Positions 19,965 through 28,830 are shown, counted from the stretch's first letter. The stretch: DNA of 64,000 nucleotides from Vagococcus fluvialis (GCF_003337315.1 NZ_QPJV01000003.1:208208-272207), one strand, 5' to 3'. Numbers and translations are program-made. The notes: generated by a model from the letters alone, not told the origin.

Positions 19965-20654
19965 ATGAAGAAGTATAATTATTTAATTTTTGATTTAGAT
20001 AACACGTTATTAGATTTTAGTCAGTCAGAACTACACGCATTACGCGCTGTTTTTACGAAATATGGTGTTATTTTTAATGATGAGACTTTTGCAGTGTATA
20101 AAGAAATCAATCATGATTTATGGACTAAATTAGAAGAAGGTCGAGTAAAAAAAGAAACAGTTCTAAATACACGTTTCTCTAATTTTTTTGCTACTCAAGG
20201 CGTTCAAGTTGATGGTGCAGTAGCCGATAATGAATTTAGAAGTTTATTAGAAAGTAGAAATGACTTAATCCCTGATGGTACTGAATTACTAAGAAAACTA
20301 AAAGCTGCTGGTTATAAAATATTTGCTGGAACTAATGGCGTTGGTAGAACACAACGTGAACGTTTGAAAAATGCTGATATGACACAGTTTTTTGATGAAT
20401 TATATATTTCTGAAGAAGTTGGATTTGAAAAACCAGATGTTAGATTTTTTGAAACTATTTTCACTAAAGAAACTATTAAAAACTTAGATGAAGTATTAAT
20501 GATTGGTGACAGCTTAACTTCTGATATTAGAGGTGCTAATAGAGTTGGAATTGATTCAATTTGGTTAAATAATAATTTTGATGGTGTTATTAATGATAAA
20601 CCTACCTATGAAGTGACAGAATTAAAAGAAATCATTAATTTATTTAAAATTTGA
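19965..20654 (+). CDS. HAD-family phosphatase, YjjG type
   Basis: A 229-residue hydrolase with HAD motif I DLDNTLLDF (about 11-19), motif II TNGVG (about 123), and motif III/IV GFEKPDVRFFE and MIGDSLTSDIRGANRVGIDS (about 150-195). YjjG-type enzymes dephosphorylate non-canonical or normal pyrimidine nucleoside monophosphates; I infer a similar role here. The ATG at 19965 follows AAGGAG by 6 nt. It is probably transcribed with the MerR gene upstream. Confidence 0.8.
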   Translation: MKKYNYLIFDLDNTLLDFSQSELHALRAVFTKYGVIFNDETFAVYKEINHDLWTKLEEGRVKKETVLNTRFSNFFATQGVQVDGAVADNEFRSLLESRNDLIPDGTELLRKLKAAGYKIFAGTNGVGRTQRERLKNADMTQFFDELYISEEVGFEKPDVRFFETIFTKETIKNLDEVLMIGDSLTSDIRGANRVGIDSIWLNNNFDGVINDKPTYEVTELKEIINLFKI

Positions 20655-20661
20655 TGATTAA

Positions 20662-20686
20662 CATGTTATACTATTGACATAACATG
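20662..20686. promoter_or_regulatory. Inverted repeat overlapping a possible -10 box
   Basis: CATGTTAT (20662-20669) and ATAACATG (20679-20686) form a perfect 8-bp dyad with a 9-bp spacer. A TATACT sequence at 20667-20672 lies within it, just upstream of the next gene. It is a possible operator for an unidentified regulator. Confidence 0.4.
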
Positions 20687-20710
20687 AATAAAACAAGACG
20701 GAGTGATTTA

Positions 20711-21184
20711 ATGAAGCAGCTTTTTATGAAACAATTAGTTTCAAGTGGAAAAGACAACTACACAATTAAAGATCGACGTGGAAAAGAACTATATACTGTA
20801 ACTTTGGATGATTTGGAAGTTGGGGATTTTATTTCTATTTCAAATTGTAGAAAAGAACCAGTGTTGCTTGTCAAGCAAGATGAAGAAAATGAGTTGAAAA
20901 AGTTTGTTGTTTATTCAGATAATCAAGAGTTAATCGCTGTTGAGTTTAATGACCTAACAAAAGAGTGTACAGCTATGAGCAATGAGTTAGCAATTATTGG
21001 TGATTTATTAGAGATGACTTTTGATGTTATGTATGGTTATAGGAAAGTTGGGAAGGTTCGAAAACGTTGGGTATCATCTGAGGATACATATGAGATGACT
21101 ATTTTTGAATCTGATAGAGAAAGTGAAATTATTGGGTTAGCAACAGTTTTAGGGTTTGCTCAATACTATAAAAAAATAGCTTAA
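20711..21184 (+). CDS. LURP-one-related / YxjI-like protein
   Basis: A 157-residue protein beginning MKQLFMKQ and containing YTIKDRRGKELYTV, the opening pattern of the LURP-one-related (tubby C-terminal-like) beta-barrel fold seen in Bacillus YxjI. It continues with alternating beta-rich stretches such as YEMTIFESDRESEIIGLATV. Family members are of uncertain function, possibly phospholipid-binding scaffolds. There is no signal peptide or membrane segment. The ATG at 20711 follows GGAG by about 7 nt. Confidence 0.62.
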   Translation: MKQLFMKQLVSSGKDNYTIKDRRGKELYTVTLDDLEVGDFISISNCRKEPVLLVKQDEENELKKFVVYSDNQELIAVEFNDLTKECTAMSNELAIIGDLLEMTFDVMYGYRKVGKVRKRWVSSEDTYEMTIFESDRESEIIGLATVLGFAQYYKKIA

Positions 21185-21202
21185 GATACAAATTTATGAA
21201 TT

Positions 21203-21252
21203 AAATAAAAATCTATCCCTAATTGATTACATTAGGGATAGATTTTTATTTA
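21203..21252. terminator. Long bidirectional terminator hairpin
   Basis: AAATAAAAATCTATCCCTAAT pairs with ATTAGGGATAGATTTTTATTT around a short loop. Confidence 0.88.
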
Positions 21253-21473
21253 GTTATTTTTGTATAGCCATTAGCTTCAAGTAATTTTTCAGAAGCTTTT
21301 AAACTAACTCCTTTTTTGGTATCCCCTGATACATCAATGCCGGGAACGGTTTTAGCTTTATTATAATCTAATTTGTCATAATCAACAGTAATTTCTTCAA
21401 TGGCTTCTTTTTCTTCGTATTTAATAGAATGATCAATACCCTCAATATCGTTATATATATCAATACCAACATA
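21246..21473 (-). pseudogene. Remnant of a DUF1307/YehR-type lipoprotein gene
   Basis: The minus strand encodes about 75 residues ending in NGYTKITK, with YDKLDYNKAKTVPGIDVSGD and a KKGVSLKASEKLLEANG tail. This is the C-terminal pattern of YehR-family (DUF1307) lipoproteins. The frame has no ATG, GTG or TTG and is closed upstream by a TAG at 21474-21476. The signal peptide and N-terminal half are missing, so this is a decayed fragment. It lies between the LURP-one gene and the ABC exporter. Confidence 0.6.
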
Positions 21474-21537
21474 CTATACATTAAAGTTTCGTATAAAAAA
21501 TCCACATTAGCTAACTTATGCCACAGTGTCTTTAAAA

Positions 21538-23292
21538 CTAGACTTGTTTAAATTGTGAGTGGTATAAATCGCTATAAAAACCATCTTTATTTTGAAGGAG
21601 TTCATGATGAGAGCCGATTTCAACAATTTGTCCTTGTTCCATAACTAAGATTTTATCGGCTTTTTGGATAGTCGATAATCTATGAGCAATAACAAAACTA
21701 GTTTTTCCATCCATCATTTTAAAGAAGGTTTCCTGGATTAATTGCTCAGTTAAAGTATCCACAGAACTAGTTGCTTCATCTAAAATAAGCATCTTAGGGT
21801 TACTAATCATTGTTCTAGCAATAGTTAGTAATTGTTTCTGTCCATCAGAAATAGTGACACCACTTTGCCCAATCATTGTCTCAAATTCATTAGGTAATGT
21901 CGTAATGAAATGATAAATAGAAGCATCTTTACAGGCTTTAATAACTTGTTCTTTTGTTGCATTAGGATTTCCAAAAGTTAAGTTATCCCAAATAGTTCCA
22001 TTAAATAACCAAGTTTCTTGAAGTACCATCCCAAAGGAGCTTCTCAAATCATCTCGACGCATTTCTGTAATAGGGATATCATCAATTAAAATACAACCAC
22101 TTGTCACATCGTAAAAACGCATTAAAAGATTAACTAAGGTTGATTTTCCAGCGCCTGTTTTACCAACAATAGCAATCGTTTCCCCAGGATTAACAACAAG
22201 GTTAAAATCTTCAATTAAAGGTCTTGTCACATTATAAGAAAAATCAACATGCCTAAATTCAATTTTTCCATGGATAGTAGGTAAAGCTATTCCATGAGAA
22301 TCATCACTTTCTGTTTCTTCATTTAATAGTTTGAAAATTCTATCTAAGCCTGCTAAAGCTGTTTGAATTTGAGTCATCATACCAGATAATTCAATAAAGG
22401 GTTTTGAAAATTGGCTAGAATATAAAATAAAACTAGTAATAATCCCAACGGTAATGTTGCTACTTCCATTAATAACTAATAAGCCGCCGACTAATCCAAT
22501 AGCTAAATAGGCTAAATGGTCTACAAAGCGTGACAAGGGATTAGTTAATGAAGAAACAAATTGTGCTTTTTGTCCTACATGTAATAATTCTTGATTAAGT
22601 GAATCAAAAGATTTTTGAGATTCTTCTTCGTATTCAAAGGCTTTAATAACTTTTAAGTGAATTACAGATTCTGATAAGAAACCTGCTATTTCTCCGAGTT
22701 GTTTTTGTTGTTTTCCAAATTGTTTTTGACTTCTAGTAGCTACAATCCAGTTAACTAAGAAAATAAAGAAAGTAGAAATCAAAACAATTACTGTCAGAAG
22801 TGGACTTAGCCAAATCATACTAAAAAGAGAAATTAAAACAATGGTGACACCAGAAAATAGCTGATTAAAAATCGCGGAACAAGCTTCAGAAACATAGTCT
22901 AAATCATTTGAAAAACGACTCATCAAATCTCCGTGAGATGTTCTGTCGTAGTAATTAATAGATAATTGGTTTAAGTGATTAAAGGCACTTTTTCTTAAAT
23001 TACGAACAGAATAGTAAGCAATTTTATTTCCTAAAATTTGAATTAACCACTGAGATACTGAAGCAATTACTGTGATTAAGGATAGGAAGAAAATAATTTT
23101 GACCAGCTCAGGTAGAATAACTTTGCCTTGTCCAATCATTGTATCTACAGCTTTACCAATATAATAAGTTAAAGTAACGACTGATACACCGTTAATTATC
23201 CCTAAAAATGAAGCAAAAATAATTTCTTTTTTAAAGCTTTTCAAATAAGGAAAGAAAAGTTTTAGATTTTCTAGAGAGAAATTTCTATTCAT
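21538..23292 (-). CDS. Heterodimeric ABC multidrug exporter, second subunit (EfrB/LmrD-like)
   Basis: A 584-residue half-transporter with six membrane segments (about 20-310) and an ATPase domain. Walker A is GKTGAGKST (about 375), Walker B LILDEATSSVD ends with the catalytic glutamate, and the H-loop is in AHRLSTI. The signature reads ISDGQKQ instead of LSGGQ, the deviation expected in one partner of asymmetric heterodimers. The ATG at 23292 has AAGGAGG 7 nt upstream and overlaps the end of the partner gene by 8 bp. Drug export is inferred from the family. Confidence 0.85.
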   Translation of the reverse strand: MNRNFSLENLKLFFPYLKSFKKEIIFASFLGIINGVSVVTLTYYIGKAVDTMIGQGKVILPELVKIIFFLSLITVIASVSQWLIQILGNKIAYYSVRNLRKSAFNHLNQLSINYYDRTSHGDLMSRFSNDLDYVSEACSAIFNQLFSGVTIVLISLFSMIWLSPLLTVIVLISTFFIFLVNWIVATRSQKQFGKQQKQLGEIAGFLSESVIHLKVIKAFEYEEESQKSFDSLNQELLHVGQKAQFVSSLTNPLSRFVDHLAYLAIGLVGGLLVINGSSNITVGIITSFILYSSQFSKPFIELSGMMTQIQTALAGLDRIFKLLNEETESDDSHGIALPTIHGKIEFRHVDFSYNVTRPLIEDFNLVVNPGETIAIVGKTGAGKSTLVNLLMRFYDVTSGCILIDDIPITEMRRDDLRSSFGMVLQETWLFNGTIWDNLTFGNPNATKEQVIKACKDASIYHFITTLPNEFETMIGQSGVTISDGQKQLLTIARTMISNPKMLILDEATSSVDTLTEQLIQETFFKMMDGKTSFVIAHRLSTIQKADKILVMEQGQIVEIGSHHELLQNKDGFYSDLYHSQFKQV

Positions 23293-25018
23293 GAGAATCC
23301 TCCTTTTCTTCCTGAGAAGCAACGATTTTTTGATACATTCTTGACGTTTTAAGTAGGTCATTATGAGGACCAAACCCAGCTTGTTCTCCGTTTTCTAAAA
23401 CAAGAATATTTCTAGCGTCTTTCACAGATGAAATACGTTGAGAAATAATGATTGTTGTCATGTCTGGGTAGTTAGTTTTCAGATTTTTTCTAATAGAGAA
23501 GTCTGTTTGATAGTCAAGAGCACTTAATGAGTCATCCATAATTAAAATATCAGGTTGTTTCATAAAAGCTCTAGCAATGCTAAGACGTTGTTTTTGTCCA
23601 CCAGAGAAGTTATTACCATTTGCTAATACTTTAGTTTCTAGCTTTTCTGGTAAATTATCGAAAAAATCCAGACAATCAGCCATTTTTAAAGCTTCGTAAC
23701 ATTCTTTATCAGTTGCATTAGGGTTCCCCATTAATAAGTTACTTTTAATTGTTCCGCTAAATAAAATACTTTTTTGAGGAACGTAAGCAATGTGTTGACG
23801 TAATTCTCCAGTTGAGTAGGTAGAAATATCTTTGCCATTAACGATTAACTCGCCACTAGTAATAGGATAAAACTTAGCAATTAGTTGCGTTAAAGTAGTC
23901 TTTCCACTACCAGTTGGTCCAGTAATGCCTAGAGTGTCACCTTTTTTTAAAGTGAAATTAATATTTTTTAAAGCAAGTCCACTTGTTTCAGTATATTTAA
24001 AAGAAACATGGTTAAAAGAAACAACTTCTGAATCAGACCAAATAGTTGGTTTAGTTTGATTATTTGTAGTGATAATAGGGTTTGTTTCAAAAATTTCTTT
24101 AACACGTTCACCAGAGGCAAAAGCTTTAGTAAAAATAACAACTAAGTTAGCTACAACAATTAATGCAAGTAACATTTGTGTCATATAATTAATTAGGGCA
24201 ACGACTTCACCAGAAGACAAATGTCCTGTATTAACATTTAAACCACCAAAATAAAGAATAAAGATAATCGCTAAATTCATAATAAAGGTTGTTGTTGGTG
24301 AAAGAAGTGAAGAAATATTAGTTACATTTTGATAGGCAACAGCTAATTCATCACTAGCTTCATCAAATGTTTCAATGTCTTTTTCCTTTTTAGAAAAAGC
24401 ACGGATGACTCTAACACCAGTTAAATTTTGACGAATTGTTTCGTTTAAATAATCTAATCTTTCTTGGACTCTCTTAAATAAGGGCACTGTTTTTTTCATA
24501 ATTAAAAAGAGAATGAAAGAAAAAATAGGAATAATTGTAATAAAAATCAAGCCCATTTTAACATCAATATAAAAAGCCATAATAATAGAGCCAATACTTA
24601 AAAATGGAGCTCTAATGACTAATCGAATCAACATAGCTAAAGCAAGCTGTAATTGATTAATATCACTAGTTGTACGAGTGATTAAAGTGGAGGTACCAAA
24701 ATGATCAATTTCTTTATGAGAAAAAGAGTTAATTTTTTGAATCATTTTTTCCCTAAGAGCGGTCCCAAAACCTTGGGAAGCAATAGAGGCGTAATATTGA
24801 CAAATTAAAACACAAATAAGTCCAACAACAGACATCACTAACATGTAAATTCCCATTTTTATGGTATATGAGGCATCATTTTGTTTGATACCTTGGTCGA
24901 TTAACTTAGCCATATAAAAGGGAAGTAATAATTCTAAAATAGCTTCTAAAAGCTTGAAAAAAGGGCCTAAGATTAGCTCTTTTTTATAATGTTTGGCATA
25001 ACTTAGTAGAGAAAACAA
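23285..25018 (-). CDS. Heterodimeric ABC multidrug exporter, first subunit (EfrA/LmrC-like)
   Basis: A 577-residue half-transporter with six membrane segments and an ATPase domain. Walker A is GPTGSGKTT (about 367), the signature is a canonical FSGGQKQRLSIARA, but Walker B reads LIMDDSLSALD, with aspartate where the catalytic glutamate normally stands, and the switch region is ISQRISSV rather than a histidine. So this subunit carries the degenerate site, complementing its partner. The start is TTG at 25018 after AAGGTGAG. The genes overlap, so they are translated together. Substrates are unknown; relatives export fluoroquinolones, macrolides or dyes. Confidence 0.85.
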   Translation of the reverse strand: MFSLLSYAKHYKKELILGPFFKLLEAILELLLPFYMAKLIDQGIKQNDASYTIKMGIYMLVMSVVGLICVLICQYYASIASQGFGTALREKMIQKINSFSHKEIDHFGTSTLITRTTSDINQLQLALAMLIRLVIRAPFLSIGSIIMAFYIDVKMGLIFITIIPIFSFILFLIMKKTVPLFKRVQERLDYLNETIRQNLTGVRVIRAFSKKEKDIETFDEASDELAVAYQNVTNISSLLSPTTTFIMNLAIIFILYFGGLNVNTGHLSSGEVVALINYMTQMLLALIVVANLVVIFTKAFASGERVKEIFETNPIITTNNQTKPTIWSDSEVVSFNHVSFKYTETSGLALKNINFTLKKGDTLGITGPTGSGKTTLTQLIAKFYPITSGELIVNGKDISTYSTGELRQHIAYVPQKSILFSGTIKSNLLMGNPNATDKECYEALKMADCLDFFDNLPEKLETKVLANGNNFSGGQKQRLSIARAFMKQPDILIMDDSLSALDYQTDFSIRKNLKTNYPDMTTIIISQRISSVKDARNILVLENGEQAGFGPHNDLLKTSRMYQKIVASQEEKEDSHE

Positions 25019-25089
25019 ACACTCACCTTCCTTAAAAATATATATTGTTATTGGTTGCTAGTTTACGCTTTTCAAGATAAAAAAACAAG

Positions 25090-25125
25090 AAAGCTAATGC
25101 TTAGAAAAATGAGCATTAGCTTTTT
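25090..25125 (-). terminator. Terminator of the deoxyribosyltransferase gene
   Basis: AAAGCTAATGCT pairs with AGCATTAGCTTT; on the minus strand a T-rich tract follows. Confidence 0.75.
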
Positions 25126-25166
25126 AGTGTCAATGGGGCATTAAATAATACTATAGTTATTTATTG

Positions 25167-25646
25167 TTACAAATATGTTTCAATTGTTTTTAAGAAATCA
25201 GCTTCGTTATTAATAATCTCACCATTTAGCTTAACTAAGCCTGCTGTATAGAGGTTAACATAAGGGAATTGTGATTCTGCTGTTTCTTTTAAGGCGTCAA
25301 TTTTTTGAGTATTACTTGCGCCAAGTTGTCTAGAATCTGTAAACAAACCTAAAATAGGAATACCGGCTTGATAAGCAACACCAATTTCAGAAGCTACACC
25401 TACATCAATAATTGGACCGTCTAAAACAGCTAACATTAACTGACTATTTAAAAGAGCATCTGTGTCATATTTAGCTATCATTGTTGAGTCAGCATAGCTT
25501 TCTTTATTGTTAATATCACCTTGTTCTTGAGGGACATATACGGCTAACTCTGGATACATTTCTCTAATTTTTTTGACAAGGTAATCATTGTAAAATCGCT
25601 CCATATCAGAGAAAAGAGGACTAGCAAAATAACATTGTTTTGACAT
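25167..25646 (-). CDS. Nucleoside 2-deoxyribosyltransferase
   Basis: A 159-residue enzyme that exchanges the base of 2'-deoxynucleosides, a salvage reaction common in lactic acid bacteria. The N-terminal CYFASPLFSDMERFYNDYLV (about 4-23), the DTDALLNSQLMLAVLDGPIIDVGVASEIGVAY core (nucleophilic Glu and substrate-binding Asp region, about 75-105) and GIPILGLFTDSRQ are typical. The ATG at 25646 has AAGGAG 7 nt upstream. It is divergent from the 3D-domain protein gene and shares with it a region rich in TGTAACA repeats. Confidence 0.85.
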   Translation of the reverse strand: MSKQCYFASPLFSDMERFYNDYLVKKIREMYPELAVYVPQEQGDINNKESYADSTMIAKYDTDALLNSQLMLAVLDGPIIDVGVASEIGVAYQAGIPILGLFTDSRQLGASNTQKIDALKETAESQFPYVNLYTAGLVKLNGEIINNEADFLKTIETYL

Positions 25647-25661
25647 AAAAAAACTCCTTAC

Positions 25662-25720
25662 TGTTACATGATTTGGATACCACAAAGGAAAATGTAACAA
25701 TTTGTAAAGAGATTGTTACA
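25662..25720. promoter_or_regulatory. Cluster of TGTAACA/TGTTACA repeats between divergent genes
   Basis: TGTTACAT (25662-25669) is inverted relative to ATGTAACA (25692-25699). TGTAACAAT (25693-25701) and ATTGTTACA (25712-25720) form a perfect 9-bp dyad with a 10-bp spacer. A TATAAT at 25741-25746 follows and may be the -10 of the 3D-domain gene. TGTAAC matches the half-site of WalR (TGTWAH), but the half-site spacing is not the canonical one. Confidence 0.5.
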
Positions 25721-25776
25721 ATGATATCTGGGTATTCTTGTATAATAATAACATAATTATGAAAAAAGAGATCGGT

Positions 25777-26910
25777 ATGAAAGTGAAAGGTGTTGTCATA
25801 GTGAAAGTAAAAGGGCTGTCCATCATGTTATTCTCTATTGTCGCTCTATCTTTTTCACCTGTTGTATCTTTAGCAACAAGTAGTAAAGAAGACAGTGTAA
25901 AAAAAGAAAGTGTTGAGATTAGTAGTAAAATTGACAAAGCGCTTGATTCAGTAAATGCAAAATATCAAGAAGTTGAAACACTAAAAGCAGAAGTTTCAGC
26001 AACAGAGAAAACAATTCAAGAAACTCAAGTAAATATTGAAAAAACAGAAGCGAGTATCGCTAAAAGAACAGAAGCTATGGCCGAGCGTATGCAACATATG
26101 CAATCAAATAGTTCTTCGTTCAATTTAGTAGATGCTTTATTATCTGCAGAAAATATGTCAGACTTTTTTAACAGAGCATATGCTGTAACAGTTCTTCAAG
26201 GAGCTGAAAAATCAAAAGTTGATTCTTTAGCAGAAGATAAAATGAAATTAGAAGAATTAAGAGCTGATTTAGAAAAAAATAAATCAGAATTAACTCAAAA
26301 AGAAGCAACTATGGCTCAAGAAGCAGCAACTTTAGAAAGTGGCGTAGCTTCATTAAAAGAAGAGTTAAATAATAACCAAGAAGTATTAGCTAAGTTATCA
26401 AATGACCGTATTGCAGAAGAATCAAGAGCTAAAAAAGCTGCTGCAGAAGAAGCAAATAGAAAAGAAGTTGAAAAGCAAATTCAAAAGAAAGCTGAAGAAG
26501 AATCAACTACTTCAAGCGAAAAAACACCAGATTCAACAGAAAATACGCAAGTAACACCAGATCCAAAACCACCAGTTACAACAGAACCAAGTACTCCAGA
26601 TTACGGTGGAGGTAATAATAACGGTGGTGGTGCTACGATGAACATGGTAGCAACTGGTTACTCATATACACAACCTGGATTAAGTTTCTATACAGCTACA
26701 GGAATTGATTTAAGAGTAAACTCTCGCGTTATTGCTGTAGATCCAAATACAATTCCATTAGGATCACTTGTTGAAGTTTCAGGCTACGGCATGGCTATTG
26801 CAGAAGATACAGGTGGCGATATTGTAGGTAACAGAATTGATGTTCACTTTAATTCTGAAGAAGAATGTTGGAACTGGGGAAGAAGAAACGTTACCGTAAC
26901 AATGAGATAA
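25777..26910 (+). CDS. Secreted coiled-coil protein with 3D (Asp-Asp-Asp) domain, probable wall hydrolase
   Basis: About 377 residues. A signal peptide (LSIMLFSIVALSFSPVVSLA) is followed by a long coiled coil (about 40-240), a Thr/Pro/Gly-rich linker, and a C-terminal 3D domain (MVATGYSY, then VIAVDPNTIPLGSLVEV, AEDTGGDIVGNRIDVHF) that carries the three aspartates of MltA/YuiC-like lytic transglycosylases. The front end resembles that of the P60 protein at 51906. The start is uncertain: ATG 25777 has a weak RBS, and GTG 25801 is also possible; both give a signal peptide. A role in peptidoglycan remodelling is inferred. Confidence 0.82.
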   Translation: MKVKGVVIVKVKGLSIMLFSIVALSFSPVVSLATSSKEDSVKKESVEISSKIDKALDSVNAKYQEVETLKAEVSATEKTIQETQVNIEKTEASIAKRTEAMAERMQHMQSNSSSFNLVDALLSAENMSDFFNRAYAVTVLQGAEKSKVDSLAEDKMKLEELRADLEKNKSELTQKEATMAQEAATLESGVASLKEELNNNQEVLAKLSNDRIAEESRAKKAAAEEANRKEVEKQIQKKAEEESTTSSEKTPDSTENTQVTPDPKPPVTTEPSTPDYGGGNNNGGGATMNMVATGYSYTQPGLSFYTATGIDLRVNSRVIAVDPNTIPLGSLVEVSGYGMAIAEDTGGDIVGNRIDVHFNSEEECWNWGRRNVTVTMR

Positions 26911-26915
26911 AAAAC

Positions 26916-26951
26916 AAAACCTTAGTAGAAAAATCTACTAAGGTTTTTTTA
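26916..26951. terminator. Bidirectional terminator
   Basis: AAAACCTTAGTAGA pairs with TCTACTAAGGTTTT, followed by T-rich sequence. It serves the 3D-domain gene and yibF. Confidence 0.88.
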
Positions 26952-27687
26952 TGCTTTTAATCATTAATTTTGTGCTAATAGGAATAGTTAAGGCAATACT
27001 GATACCACTGAGTAATAAAGATACCCACTCAGTAACTAAAATTTTAGTATTGAAAAATTGAGCAAATGTATAATGCAAGTCACTTACCCAAACGAGTAAA
27101 GCGATTTGACTACCAACTAAGGCGAAAATTAGCGTATTAATAGTTGAAGCTAAAACATCTTTTCCAACTGTCATCCCAGATTGATAAAGTTCTTTTTCAG
27201 TTAAATCAGGTGAGTTAAAATGAACTTCACTAATAGCTGAGGTAATCGAAATAGCTATATCATTAATGGCACCGACAACACTCATGGTCATAACAGAAAT
27301 ACTTAATAAAACAAAAGAAAGACCAACATCCATAGAATACATATCCATCTCCATTAATTCCTCAGAAGGTAAACCTTGAAGATGCATAAATGAAATACTT
27401 AGAAAAATAAAGAACATCATAATAACTAAAACAATCAAACTACTATTAAAAGCAACTAAAGTTTTTTTCGAGTAGCCATTAATAAAGAATAAATTCATGG
27501 CAGTGATACTGACACTTGCTAGTAGCGTGACAATAATAGGTGAAAATCCCCAATTAAAAAGAATCAGCATAATAAACATAAAGGTAAGGTTGAAGAAAAG
27601 TGCAGCTAGAGCTAAACGGCCTCTTTCACCACCGATTTTTATCATTAAGAGACCTAAAATAATGAGTAATATAAGATTAACATTCAT
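26938..27687 (-). CDS. YibE/F-family membrane protein, short partner
   Basis: A 249-residue protein with about seven hydrophobic segments. The YibE/F signature appears as LLSISVMTMSVVGAINDIAISITSAISEV (about 130-158) followed by SGMTVGKDVLASTINTLIFALVGSQIALLVW. Function of the family is unknown. It overlaps the upstream yibE-like gene by 11 bp and has AAGGAGG before its ATG. The two proteins form a conserved pair in lactic acid bacteria. Confidence 0.8.
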   Translation of the reverse strand: MNVNLILLIILGLLMIKIGGERGRLALAALFFNLTFMFIMLILFNWGFSPIIVTLLASVSITAMNLFFINGYSKKTLVAFNSSLIVLVIMMFFIFLSISFMHLQGLPSEELMEMDMYSMDVGLSFVLLSISVMTMSVVGAINDIAISITSAISEVHFNSPDLTEKELYQSGMTVGKDVLASTINTLIFALVGSQIALLVWVSDLHYTFAQFFNTKILVTEWVSLLLSGISIALTIPISTKLMIKSIKKP

Positions 27688-28786
27688 GCTCTTCCTCCTT
27701 AGTTAAAAGAGATTGCGTCACTTTTATGGAAATAGGAACAGCTAGTATAATACCAATGCTTCCAACAAGAGCGCGAGCAAATTCTAAGGATAAAACAATA
27801 GAGAATGTATAACCAAAAGACATGCCATTTCTTAAAAAGATTAAAACTAAGGGAATTGAACCACTCAAATAAGAGAAAAACATAATATTAGTCATTGGTC
27901 CCATAATATCTTCTCCAATTCTTTGGCCGGCTTTTTTTAAGTCTTCAGGAGAAATACTTTGATTGTTGTGAGCTACTTCAAGTAAAGAAGACACAATAGT
28001 CATAGAAACATCCATGACAGCTCCAACAGAACCAATGAGTAAACTACTCATAAATAAAACATGTGGTGGTCTAGTAACAAGTTCCATTTCCTCATAGTGA
28101 AGTCCTTGATGATTAAATAGAGAAATAACTATCCAACCAAGAAGAAAGGTAATACCACTTCCTATAATAGTAGAAACAGTAGTGATTTTAGTTTTTAATG
28201 TCCAGCCATTGACTAATGTTAATGTTAAAGCAATCATAATAGGCAAAGTAAACATAAACAACCAGACTAAAAGTTGACTACTTGTAAAACGATATAAAAC
28301 TAAAAGGCCTGTAATTAAGCTACCATTTATAATAAAGCTTAAAAAAGTTAATAATCCGAATTTACCAGTGACTAAAATTAGTAAAATAACAAAAATCCCA
28401 ATTAAAATGATTAAAAAATGATCTCGTTTTAGTTCAATAATATTACCTGATAAAGCATTGTTAGTCTCAGTAACGTGAATAAAAACATAATCATTTTCAT
28501 GATACGCATGATTATTAATTTGAGAGGTTGTAAATTCATTTATTAAGGTAAAAGATTTATCTTTGTAGGTATTATTTAGAACTTGTATCTGTAGTTCTTG
28601 AGTTGTTTTAGTGTCAGTATTGCCATTTTCATCTAGTTGTTCAGCTTTATCTATTTGTTTAACACTAGCGATTTTTCCAATTGTTTGTTTATAATGTTCA
28701 AATTGGAAGGAACAAAATAAAGCAATACTGGTTAAAAAAAGACATAATACAATTGATATTAATTTGTTTTTAGGAATTGAAAAAAT
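27677..28786 (-). CDS. YibE/F-family membrane protein, long partner (non-canonical start)
   Basis: The frame is continuous from 28867 to the stop at 27677. It encodes an N-terminal membrane segment (LISIVLCLFLTSIALFC), an extracytoplasmic domain of about 100 residues (TKTTQELQIQVLNNTYKD to HENDYVFIHVTET), then about seven membrane segments with the signature SLLIGSVGAVMDVSMTIVSSL. No ATG, GTG or TTG occurs in frame before residue 175, although the upstream sequence is clearly coding. The best start is ATT at 28786-28784, 9 nt after AAAGGAG, giving 369 residues. Alternatively the start codon is mutated and the gene is silent. Confidence 0.7.
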   Translation of the reverse strand: MFSIPKNKLISIVLCLFLTSIALFCSFQFEHYKQTIGKIASVKQIDKAEQLDENGNTDTKTTQELQIQVLNNTYKDKSFTLINEFTTSQINNHAYHENDYVFIHVTETNNALSGNIIELKRDHFLIILIGIFVILLILVTGKFGLLTFLSFIINGSLITGLLVLYRFTSSQLLVWLFMFTLPIMIALTLTLVNGWTLKTKITTVSTIIGSGITFLLGWIVISLFNHQGLHYEEMELVTRPPHVLFMSSLLIGSVGAVMDVSMTIVSSLLEVAHNNQSISPEDLKKAGQRIGEDIMGPMTNIMFFSYLSGSIPLVLIFLRNGMSFGYTFSIVLSLEFARALVGSIGIILAVPISIKVTQSLLTKEEEHEC

Positions 28787-28809
28787 AAGTAACCACTCCT
28801 TTGTGACGA

Positions 28810-28830
28810 TTAGACTAGGTTTAAGTCTAA
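28810..28830. promoter_or_regulatory. Palindrome between yibE and tetR genes
   Basis: TTAGACT and AGTCTAA are perfect 7-bp arms with a 7-bp spacer. Placement between divergent genes, one of them TetR-type, suggests an operator for that regulator. AACATGATTTT also occurs twice here (about 28829 and 28858). Confidence 0.45.

Noticed and set aside
28261..28261. Short YibE-like gene starting at a TTG at 28261
   Set aside because: Coding sequence in the same frame continues upstream for 175 codons, with a membrane helix and a domain typical of the family. The TTG has no RBS.
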